NCBI GenBank assembly: GCA_026770615.1
Contig: MU631637.1
Coordinates: 157,379-178,660, forward strand
Length of the DNA stretch: 21,282 nt
Direction: 5' to 3'
DNA from: Pavlovales sp. CCMP2436
Lineage: Eukaryota; Haptophyta; Pavlovophyceae; Pavlovales
In this document: in pieces, positions 7,537 to 17,000 of the stretch
Layout of the letters: the number at the start of each line of letters is the position of its first letter
Position numbering within the stretch: position 1 is the first letter of the stretch
Notes under the pieces: generated by a model
Database searches by the model: none
The model's input: only the letters and a program-made list of their open reading frames with translations
What the model was told of the DNA's origin: nothing
Position numbers and translations under genes: made by a program

Positions 7537-8796
7537 TCACGGCCACACGCGCAGCAGGAAGGTGTCGTTAAAGAGCTCGTTGCTAGAGCCTTCCCCGCTG
7601 AAGATGAGGACGCCGCCTCCGCACGGGATCGCCGCGTGGCCGGTGCGCGCGCGGGGGTGCTCGTCGCCCACCGTGAGATCGCTCCACCGCCGCCGCTGCA
7701 GGACGAAGGAGTGCAGCTCCGAGTCGAGCGAGTTGGCCAGGTCACCATCGAACACCACCAGCCGGTTGCCGAAGGGGATGAGCGAGTGGCCATAGCGCGG
7801 GGACGGTGCGCTCCCCCCTGCGCTGACCACCTCCGACCACATGCATGCGTCAAGGGCGTACTCCCACAAGTCGTTGAGCAAATCGTCTTTCGAGTCATCA
7901 CCCCCGAATACGTACATGCTCTCCGCCACGCGGCAGGCCGCGTGGCCGACGCGCGGGCTCGGGATCGCGCCGGCGCACTCGTGCCGCGTCCACTGGCGCG
8001 TGCGCACGCTTAACGAGTGCACGTCAATCAAGAAGTTGTCCACCGCCAATCCGCCGAAGATAACGACCTCCGAGCTGCTGTTATGCGTGATCGCCGAGTG
8101 CCCGTCCCGCCCGTCGGGCCGCACGCTCGCGTCGGCGGCCTGCGCGGTGTGTGGGAGCAGCATCATCCACGCGACGGTTCGCGTGTTGAAGAGCCACACG
8201 TCGTTAAAGTAGCTCCCACCGCCGTGCCAACTGAACAGGAGCAGCCCCACGGGGTGCGCTGAGTCGCTCAGCGAGACGGGCGAGAGCGTGGCCCTGGCGC
8301 GGGCGATCGGGGTGTGCTCCGAGGTCGGTGCGACCAGCTCCCACGAGGCCGTGCCAGTGGCCGCCGAGTCGCATCGGAGCATCCACAGATCGCCTAGCCG
8401 CTCGCTGTGCCCGTCGCTGCCACCGAACACGTAGGCGTGGTCGGCGCTCACCGCTGCTGCGCCGTGCAGAGAGCGGACCGACGGCTGGGCCGAGCCGGCC
8501 GCCGGCGGGCAGTGCGACCACGAGAGCGAGCTGAGCGCGTGCCACTGCTTGTACCGCTCGCGCTACCCCGCCCCCTGACTCGGTAGCGCCAAGAAGCTCA
8601 CGCTGCTCGACGACAGTGACGTGTCGAGCAGCGGTCTCCAGGCGTAGGACTCCTTGCACAGCCCGGCGAAGCGCGTGCTGACCTGCGCGGCGCAGCCGAG
8701 CGACTCGGGGTCGGGGAGGCAGCGGAGGATCGCGACTACGAGGCGATCGTCGAGCAGGTTAAACGGGTGGAAGACGGCCTCCTCGTTGCGTGCCAT
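7537..8796 (-). pseudogene. F-box/Kelch-repeat gene C (full length, one TAG)
   Basis: The most complete copy: 420 codons from Met 8794-8796 (MARNEEAVF) to TGA 7537-7539. The F-box is at residues about 9-47 (FNLLDDRLVVAILRCLPDPESLGCAAQVSTRF), and six Kelch blades run from about residue 110 to the end (AYVFGGSDGHSERLGDLW, DVWLFNTRTVAW, VVIFGG, MYVFGGDDSKDDLLNDLW, ELHSFVLQRRRW, FNDTFLLRVWP). The only defect seen is codon 78, TAG 8563-8565, where paralogues have TGG (Trp of GAGWRERYKQWH). One G-to-A change explains it. It was presumably an SCF substrate receptor. It would be functional with readthrough, with editing, or if the base is a sequence error. Confidence 0.85.
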
Positions 8797-8983
8797 CCGT
8801 CTGGGCGAGCGTGTGCCACTGCGTGTGCCACTGCTTGTGCCACTGCGCTTCACGAGCTCGAGCGGGCGGCGGCGGGCGCCATCGTGATTTTGCCACCTAC
8901 CGTCGGTCATTGCGGTGCAGCACAGTCGTATATCATCAATCGCGTTTAGAAGCACAGCTCAATCAGCATTAACGCGGTTCGGA

Positions 8984-9216
8984 TCACGGCCACACGCGCA
9001 TCAGGAAGGTCTAATCCTGCCTTCCGAAGATGAAGACGCCGTCTCCGCACAGGATCGCCGTGGCCCCCTTGCGCGCGCGCGGGTGCTCGCCGCCCGCCGC
9101 GAGGTCGCTCCTTCGCCGCCGCTGCAGGTCGAAGCAGTGCAGCGCCGAGTCGTTTGGTCAGGTCACCACCGGACACCAACAGCCGGTTGCCGAGGGGGAC
9201 GAGCAAGTGGCGCAAG
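8984..9216 (-). pseudogene. Kelch gene 3' fragment
   Basis: Only the last two blades remain: LVPLGNRLLVSGGDL, then a frameshifted stretch matching LHCFDLQRRRW, and the end LMRVWP with TGA 8984-8986. Its 3' flank (ggatcacggccacacgcgc with preceding agcacagctca) is the same as that of genes A, C and D. It looks like a tandem-duplication remnant. Confidence 0.75.
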
Positions 9217-9365
9217 CGGTCGACGTGTGCTCCGAATATTAGTGCATAACTGACTCTTATTGGCACTTTGCAGCGGCCGGTCATTTGCAGCGCACATCAG
9301 TCGTATCATCAATCGAAAGCACAGCTCAGTTTTGTTGGCACTCGTCAGCGTTGGCGCGGATCGGA

Positions 9366-9909
9366 TCATGGCCACACGCGCAGCAGGAAGGTGTCGTTCG
9401 AGAGCTCGTGGCCCGAGCCGCGCCCGTCGAAGATGAGGACGCCGCCTCCGCACGGGATCGCCGCGTGGAAGGCGCGCACGCGCGAGTGGTCGCCGCCCAC
9501 CGCGAGGTCGCTCCACCGCCGCCGCTGCAGGTCAAAGCAGTGCAGCGCCGAGTCGAACACCGAGTTGGCCAGGTCACCACCGAACACCACCAGCCGGTTG
9601 CCGAGGGGGACGAGCCAGTGGCCCGAGCGCAGGGACGGCGCGCTTTCCCCTGCGCTGACCACCTGCGTCCACGCGCGCGTCTCCAGGGCGTACTCCCACA
9701 GGTCGTTGATCGTGCCCCCTGCCAAGTGTCCCCCGAGTACGTAAATGCTCTCCGCCACATGGCAAGCCGAGTGGCCGTAGCGCGGGCTCGGCCTCGCGCC
9801 GGCGCACTCGTGCCGCGTCCACTGCCGCGTGCGCATGCTGAACGAGAGCACGTCGTTGAGGACGCTGCCACCCCCGAAGCCGCCGAAGATGACCACCTTC
9901 AAGCTGCTG
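9366..9909 (-). pseudogene. Kelch gene D, C-terminal half (inversion breakpoint at about 9910)
   Basis: The minus-strand frame runs from about 9909 to TGA 9366-9368. It covers three Kelch blades starting at VVIFGGFGGGSVLNDVLSF and ending SNDTFLLRVWP, with no internal stop. Upstream of VVIFGG the Kelch sequence stops after NSSS-type residues. The DNA then continues with the N-terminal part of a Kelch domain on the opposite strand. The half gene has no F-box and no start. Confidence 0.8.
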
Positions 9910-9912
9910 ATG

Positions 9913-10392
9913 TGGCGCGTGCGGTACAAGCAGTGGCACACGCTCAGCACGCTCTCGTGGTCACACTGCCCGCCGGCGGCCGGCTCGGCTCAGCCGTCGG
10001 CGCGCTGGACGCATTGCGCGGCAGCTGTGAGCGCTTACCGTGCCTACGTGTACGGCGGCCGCGACGCGCACAATGAGTTCATCGGCAACCTATGGATGCT
10101 CTGGTTCGACGCAGCGGCCACTGGCACGGCCTCGTGGGAGCTGGTCGCGCCGACCTCGGAGCACACCCCGACCGCCCACATGGCCGCCACGCTCTCGCCC
10201 GTCTCGCTGAGCGACTCGGCGCACCCCGTGAGGCTGCTCCTGTTCGGCAGATATGGCGGTGGAAGCTACCTCAACGACGTGTGGCTCTTCGACACGTGCA
10301 CCGCCGCGTGGATGATGCTGCTCCCGCACACCGCGCAGGCCGCCGACGTGAGCGTGCGGCCCGACGGGCGGATAGGACACTCGGCGATCACG
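9913..10392 (+). pseudogene. Kelch gene D, inverted first Kelch blades
   Basis: Plus-strand frame from TGG 9913 (WRVRYKQWHTLSTLSWSHC) through YVYGGRDAHNEFIGNLW, WELVAPTSEHTP and DVWLFDTCTAAW to GHSAIT at 10392. The three blades are intact but start in the middle of the protein. They break off exactly where the adjacent minus-strand half begins (GHSAIT / HNSSSEVV). Confidence 0.8.
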
Positions 10393-10395
10393 CAG

Positions 10396-10595
10396 GCGTT
10401 CGACCTGCTCGACGACGGCCTCGTCCTCGCGATCCTCCGCTGCTTCAACGAGCCTGAGTCGCTCGGCTGCGCCGCGCTAGTCTGCACGCGCATCGCCGAG
10501 CTGTGCGAGGAGTCCTACGCCTGGAAGCCGCTGCTCGACGCGGCGCTTTCTTCGAGTGGCGAGGGCTTGTTGGCGCTGCTGAGCGTGGGGGCGGG
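10396..10595 (+). pseudogene. Kelch gene D, displaced F-box segment
   Basis: FDLLDDGLVLAILRCFNEPE..GCAALVCTRIAELCEESYAW and on to LLALLSVGAG, a normal F-box plus linker, sits after the first Kelch blades instead of before them and is joined in frame. It stops where the linker would continue into GAGW, the residues that open the segment at 9913. The conserved upstream region of gene E follows at once. Confidence 0.8.
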
Positions 10596-10600
10596 ATGTG

Positions 10601-10794
10601 TGCGAGCCGTCGCCCATGCCCGCGGGGCCGCAGCTCGGTCGCCGCCGCGCGCGCGGAAGTTCGGGCGATCCGCCCGCCGTCGCGTCCGTGTTGTGGGACG
10701 TGAGCGTAGGCAAAATCACGATAGCGCCCGCCGCCGTCCGCTCGAGCTCGTGAAGCGCAGTGGCACACGCAGTGGCACACGCTTGTCCAGACGG
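10601..10794 (+). promoter_or_regulatory. Conserved 5' region of gene E with a likely leader intron
   Basis: Closely matches the region upstream of gene B on the other strand (shared blocks gcgagccgtcgcccatgcc, ggggccgcag, aagttcgggcga, ggcaaaatcacga). A putative intron runs from GTGAGC at 10700 to CAG 10790, 91 bases, like the 79-81-base introns of the helicase gene. The conservation suggests promoter and 5' UTR. Transcription evidence is absent. Confidence 0.4.
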
Positions 10795-11830
10795 ATGGCG
10801 CCGAGCAGCGAGCAGCCCGACTTCCAGCCGTTCGACCTGCTCGACGACGGCCTCGTCCTTGCGATCCTCCGCTTCCTACCCGAGCCCGAGTCGCTCGGCT
10901 GCGCCGCGCAGGTCAGCACGCGCCTCGCTGGGGTGTGCGAGGAGTCATCTTGGCCCTGTCGGCGACCAGCGAGGACTTCTTGGCGCTGCCGGTCCAAGGG
11001 GCGGGCTGGCGCGTGCGGTGCAAGCAGTGGTACACGCTCAACTCGTTCTCGTGGTCGCACTGCCCGCTGGCGGCTGGCTCGGCCCAGCCGTCGGTGCGTT
11101 CCCTGCACGGCGCGGCAGCGGTGAGCGCCGACCACACCTACGTGTTTGGCGGCAATGGCGAGCAAGACGAGGTGCTGGGCGACCTGTGGATGCTCCGGTG
11201 CGACTCGGCGGCCACTGGCATGGCCTCGTGGGAGGTGGTCGCGCCGACCTCGGAGCACACCCCGATCGCCCGCGCCGCAGCCACGCTCTCGCCCGTCTCG
11301 CTGAGTGACTCGGCGCACCCCGTGGGGCTGCTCCTGTTTGGCGGACTCGACCGTGAGAGCTGCCTCAACGACGTGTGGCTCTTCGACACGCATACCGCCG
11401 CGTGGACGATGCTGCTCCCGCACACCGCGCAGGCCGCTGACGCGAGCGTGCGGCCCGACGGGCGGGACGGGCACTCGGCAATCACGCACAACAGCAGCTC
11501 GGAGGTGGTCATTTTCGGCGGCGGCACATTCAGTGGTGACCAGAACGATGTGCTCTCGTTCACCGTGCGCATGCGCCAGTGGACGCGGCACGAGTGCGCC
11601 AGCGCGAACCCAAGCCCGAGCGTTCACCACGCGCCAGTGGACCACGCGGCCTGCACTGCTTTGACCTGCAGCAGCGGCGGTGGAGCAGCCTCGCGGTGGG
11701 TGGCGAGCATCCGCGCGCACGAACCGGCCACGCGGCGATCCCGTGCGGAGGTGGCGTCCTCGTCTTCGACGGGCGCGGCTCAAGCAACGAGCGCTATAAG
11801 GAAACCTTTCTGCTGCGCGTGTGGCCGTGA
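10795..11830 (+). pseudogene. F-box/Kelch-repeat gene E (two deletions with frameshifts)
   Basis: Start Met 10795-10797 (MAPSSEQPDF), F-box FDLLDDGLVLAILRFLPEPE..GCAAQVSTRLAGVCEES. A deletion of about 20 bases near 10946 then removes the YAWxPLLD codons and changes frame. Kelch sequence resumes as EDFLALPVQGAGWRVRCKQW and runs through four blades (YVFGGNGEQDEVLGDLW, DVWLFDTHTAAW, VVIFGGGTFSGDQNDVLSF). A second deletion near 11620-11650 removes most of a blade and shifts frame again into LHCFDLQQRRW..ERYKETFLLRVWP, with TGA 11828-11830. Gene E is the only near-complete copy on the plus strand, opposite to A-C. Confidence 0.85.
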
Positions 11831-12354
11831 TCTCATCTGCGCCAGCGCTTCGAGTGCTGGCAGAATATTTAGTGCTACTCATGCGCAAAAGATATTGTAA
11901 CCGAGCCTTGGCTGCGCTGTGCGACATGCGTGAGTTTCGGAGTTGGCCAACCTGGAGGAGGAGACTCAAATCCGGAATGACGGCTGCGGTGACGCTGGGA
12001 CGGGGATGGATGTGTGAGTGTGCTCTAATTGTGGACGGGCTGTAGTTACTAGTTGCTGATCAGTGGAGGTTTGTAGTGACTAAATAGTCATGATCATATC
12101 AAACGTATAGGTTGAATGATTTGTTCATAACTATCATAGGCATCGAACTGTATGCGCATGCAGATAGTTGTGCGCGTCTATTATGGATGCACGTGCACAC
12201 TAAACGTGCCACGGGACAGGCTGCAATCGAAGTTAAGATGTAATGTGCACATTTACAGTCCCGTATGCACACTTGATGAACCCCCGCCCCCCCCCCCCTT
12301 CCGTCTCTCCGACACTCTGACACCACCCTCGCGTCCCTCCTGCGCTCATGATAT
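11831..12354. other. Intergenic region between gene E and the helicase gene
   Basis: No supported gene. Genes on both sides end here (convergent). It contains a poly-C run near 12283-12298 and otherwise unremarkable sequence. Confidence 0.5.
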
Positions 12355-12803
12355 TCACAGGTCGCTCACCCAGTGCGAGCCCCCGTTGCACCGCCAGTCA
12401 CCGCCCTCGCGATGCCATACGGCCCCAACAGGGCACAGGCACGCGAGCCGAGCCTGCGCCTTTATCTCCGCCTCGATCAAGCGCTGGCGCTCGGCCTGGT
12501 TCGCCCTCGCAAGCTCCGCGCGGAGCTGCTCCTCGTGCTCGATGGCCGCGCAGAAGCTTCGCAGCATCGCGGGCACCTGCGGGCACAGCGCCCGGTCGAC
12601 CCTCTCGTCGGAGGCCGAGCAGAGCGAGCACACCTCCCCGGTGATGTTGATGGGAAAGCGCTTCCCTGCACCGACTCGGCTGCGGATTTCCTTGGGCTCC
12701 AACCGCCTCTTGTGTCGTACCCGAGTTTGACAGCAGCGGCCTGGAGCGCAGCTCGTATCTCGTCATCTGCGCCGTCGTCCTGCGCATAGGCGTGCGCAAC
12801 AGC
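12355..12803 (-). CDS. Helicase/AAA gene, last exon (C-terminal tail)
   Basis: The 3' splice site has a long pyrimidine tract and ctcccgcag before 12803. The exon begins AVAHAYAQDDGADDEIRAAL, shifts frame around 12712 (GYDT to KRRLEPKEIRSRVG, one base apparently lost), and continues with a CSLC..C pair and a Glu/Arg-rich helix (AELARANQAERQRLIEAEIK). It ends LCPVGAVW..GGDWRCNGGSHWVSDL with TGA 12355-12357. The CP..W..GG.RC.GGSH.VSD ending is, to my knowledge, the usual C-terminus of fungal and protist NFX1-helicase/CfxQ fusion proteins, so the natural end is present. Confidence 0.7.
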
Positions 12804-14002
12804 CTGCGGGAGCAGGCATATGGAAGGAGGGAGGGGGGGGCAACACTTTGGATGGCCAGCGCGCGGCAAGGCATCCAGCAGAAGCAGGAGCAGGCAGCTA
12901 CAGCCGCAGTAAAGCAGCAGTGGCACCCGCCGCAGCAGACAACAGACAGCGCGCACCTCCTCTTCCACTTCTTCGAAGCGCGGCTTCTTGGAAATGTGCT
13001 CGGCCCTCAACTCCTGTGCACGTGCGGTGGGGTAGTAGGGCAGCATCAGCACAGAGCGAGAATGACGAGCGCATGCTGCAGCGCGCGCGCAAACCTGCGC
13101 AGCAGCAGCGGTGGTGGTAGACTGTACGCGCGCCTCGTGCGCTGTCGGCGCACCCGCCGACACCGCGGCTGGTGGCGGCGGACGAGCGCTCGCGCAGCCT
13201 TCCTCGCCACGGCTACGCTCGGTGTCTGCAGCCGAGGCGAGCATGAGCGCGGCAGTCTCGCGAATCTGCGCAGGAAGGACACTCGTCGCGCGATCGGTTG
13301 CAACTCGGCGAAAGATGGCGTCCTCCCACGTGCCCACAGCGCGCCCGTTCGCCCATCCGGCGGAGAGCACCGCCTGCTCGGCTGCGCGCGCGAGCTCGTC
13401 GTCGGCCTCACTGTCGAGGGGTAACAATCCCTTCTCGACGAGCCTGGGGGTGGGGGGTTACTTATGGGGGGGTAGTGGGCGGGTGGGGGGGGGGGTGGCT
13501 GTTTGGCACAGATGCCACTCACCTCTTCTTCAGCAGCACGCAAGTCTCGCCCGCCGTGAAGCTGTCAATTTGGATGCGGCCGGGCACGCGCAACTTGAGG
13601 CCAGCGTTGCAGCTCAGCATATCCGTCATCTTGAGGGGTGGGGGGGGGGGAGTAAGCGCATGTTCAGCAGGCGTGTGTGTGTTTGTGTGTGAAGGGTGCA
13701 TAGGAAGGGAGAAAAGAAAGGAATGACGGGCATGGTTGGATAGGAATAGAGAGATGGGGGGGAGGGGAGGGCGAATGAAGTCAAAGTGAGAATAAGCGCA
13801 TTGAGGAGAGGGTCTGCCCCGTACTCTAAACTGTGTTACTTTTATTTCTTACCTTGGTAAAGGCACCCCGACGTCCCCCTTAGATGTTATTTTGTATTGG
13901 TCACCCCTGGTGGGTGCGTCTCCCTTTTTGTGGATTACAACGCACGCACGCACGCATGCACACGCACACACACACGCACGCACACGCGCACACACACACA
14001 CA

Positions 14003-14065
<63 letters not shown>

Positions 14066-17000
14066 TGTGTGCATACATATTATATATATATAAATATATA
14101 TATATGCCAGCATAGATGCGTGGATAATATGTAATTACTCTCACCAGCTTCCTCGACGAGAACAACGCCGATTTACCGAGCTGCGGATCTCCTTGAAGCT
14201 GGCCGCGCCAGTAGTTGTGCAGCCGATCACACGCTTGGACTCAAGGATCTCGGTCCATGCACCGCGTTTCACGTCGAGCTTGCGCTGCTTGCACACCTCA
14301 TAGCGATCGAGAATCCGTGCGAGCTCGTCCCGATCGGTCTTAGAGAGCGCATTCTCGATTCGTGCCTTGTAAGCCTTGCACTGGACCTTGCTGAGCGCAA
14401 AGAGCGAGACGTGCGGCTCGAAGCCGGAGGGGTCGGCCGCCTGCGCGCGCTGCCGTAGCTGCTCGGCGACTGCCACCGTGACCGTGTCCTTGAGGACGCC
14501 GGCGTTGCCGCCGCTGAGCCACCGCTTCCACAGGTAGTCTTCGGTGAGCGCAGCGCCACCGAAGACTACGATCCGCATCCCGTCTGAGTCGGTTGTGCTC
14601 ACGACTTGGAGCTGCGCGTAAATATCAGGTTCTTCGCGCGCGAGCATTGCGGCTACGGTTTGCCACCATTTTGGACCGATCGCCGTCTTCTCGAGCCGCC
14701 CCAGCAGCGCCTTCACCTCTTTGCTGATCAATACCAATTCGTCTTGAAGCGCAAAACGCATACGCTCGGCGGCGCGCGATCTGACCGAGGTCCCCTCCTG
14801 CTCGCGAATGCTTAGAATTGTTTGTAAGGTAAGCATTGTTTGTATGGTGTGAGTGCTGCATGGCCCTTGCCTGCTGTGTGTTTTAGAATTAGTCGGCTGT
14901 GCTGGCTTGGGTGCATATACGATGTCAGCGCGTGCTTAGTACCAATCATAAGTTATATCTTACAAGTTCAATGTTCGACGATCACCAAAAAAAATGCTCC
15001 ATTGCATACAGGGGAATATAAACGATGAATTTACTTGTAGGGCTTGAGCCGCTCGGTCTTGGAGTTCCCACCAACTCGCGTGATTTCGGTGATGCCCGAG
15101 TCGAGGAGGTCGGGCAGAAACGAATCCAGTGCGTGGTTGGTGTAACAGACGCAGAGGATTTTTTGGTCCGTCAGGCGATGAATGATTTCTGCGAGCTTGA
15201 CCCCGACGAACGTCTTGCCTGAATTTTTAATACAGTTCTATTAACGCCTCCCCGCTTGCAGCCCCTGTCGGGGGCGTAGGGGCACTGCAAGATAGTAATA
15301 AAAATAAATCGACGGAGGATTGTTGGGCGTGAGCTATGGTTGATAGGGCCATCGCATCGCACGTAGCGCGCAGCTCGCAGCGCGGTTGCAGCTCACCCGT
15401 GCCCGGAGGCCCTTGTGTTAGCGCCACGCGCGAGCTCAGCGCGTGTGTTAGCGCCCTTGCCTGGCTCGGGTTCAGCGCGAGTTTGCTCAGCTTGGCTCCC
15501 ACGTCGATGTCCGCCGCGTAGCTCGGAGCCGCCTCGCTCTGCTGGCCGAGTACGAGCTCGTCACAGAGCGGCACGCCAGCCATCGCCTGCAGCGAGTTGA
15601 GCACGGGTATGTACTGAAGGATAGGGGGAGGGGGGGGAGGGGAGTCAGGGTGTCAGAAAGGGTCGCCCAGCCCGAGCAGGGGTTGTGGTGTAATTTCGTA
15701 GTCTAGGGTCTGCTAGGATACCTGGAAGGTAGACGCACCCGCCTGCACGAGAATCGCACCGTGCGGGAATGCGTCGTGGTGTTGGCGACCGAGGCGGCCA
15801 AGGAGGTTGCTGACGTCATCTCGGCTGTGCGCACTGCCGTAAAAGGCCAGGCCAATTGAAGGCCGCTCCTCTGAGAGCCACATTTCGTCGCGGCAGACCA
15901 CCTGGCCGAGCAGCGGCGTGGAGCCCGGAATGCAGAGTACGATGAGCGCCTTCTCCTCGAGCGTGTGCTGCGAGCTGCCTTCCTCCCAGAACTTGAGCCT
16001 TGCCTTCTTGCCCTGGTGCTTGAGCACAGAATGCTGGCTCGGCCATGCAAAACTCACGCGGATGCGCGGCTGCGACTCGAGCACCACCTCCTCGATCGCC
16101 AATATGCCGACGACGTTGCGCGCCGAGCGCAGCGCCTCCTCGAGATCGTTTTTGTCGCGCGCGCGGGTGATGTTGCGCAGCTCCTCCTGGATGAGCCCGA
16201 TCATGTCCTATAAAAATAACAACAACGACGCTAAAATCAACAACAACAACAATAATAACAACAACAATAATAATAAGAATATAATAATAATAGCAGTAAT
16301 AATATTCGTAATAATAATCAGCCGCCAGTATTAATGACAACAATTATTTTTGTTGCTGGAAACATACCTCTCTTAGGAGCCTGAAGTGGCGGTCGAGCAG
16401 CGCGGCCTGCATCGCGACTCGCGCGTCGTCCGACACCTCGGCTCCTGCGGCAGGCGTGGTGGCAAGCGGAGGCAGGTAGGCGCGCCGCTGGCAAACGATC
16501 TCATCGGCAGTCGGCATCGGCTGCACGTCGCGGTAAGATAGCTTGTCGTTGTCGTGCCGGCCGGCCGGCACTTCACGCAGCGCCTCAAGGCTATCGAGCG
16601 CGTCGCCGCCGTGCTGCTGCTGCGAACCCTTTAGCACGACCTGGAGCCGCTGGACATGCAAGCTGTCCGGCTGCGCGCACGCGAGCTCTCTCGCCATCGC
16701 GCCGACTCTTTCGTCCGCGCGGGCGGCCGCGTTGGACGTGCAGAGCTTGAGCAAGAACCAGGTGAGCGGCGTAGGGTCGGCCCCAAAAGCACCGCGCACG
16801 AGCGCATCGTGCAGCGCGAGCACCAGGCCGGGTGCGGCATAGAGAACGTCGATGGTCTCGTGCAGCGGCACGACGACCATCGGCAGCGCGCACTGGTCTC
16901 CGCCGAGGCGCTCCATTAGCGGCAAAACGCTGTAGCAAATGAAGGCGTCGCCCGCGCCGGAGCAGAGCGCGTCGTGGAGCATCCGGGCGCCGAACCACTG

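Noticed and set aside
2652..8565. Recoded stop codons (TAA/TAG as sense) explaining the interrupted Kelch genes
   Set aside because: The stops replace Tyr in B, Tyr or Ser in A and Trp in C. Normal TAA, TAG and TGA ends are used elsewhere, and other copies show frameshifts and deletions. Ordinary mutation fits better.
10716..11969. 417-codon minus-strand ORF
   Set aside because: Antisense to gene E. Same composition artefact.
12099..12326. Further 3' exon of the helicase gene
   Set aside because: The GGSHWVSDL ending followed by TGA is the usual family C-terminus, and the frame at 12099-12326 shows no homologous motif.
13884..14165. ORFs of alternating His/Thr and Tyr/Ile or Cys/Val
   Set aside because: Translation of the dinucleotide microsatellite in all frames.
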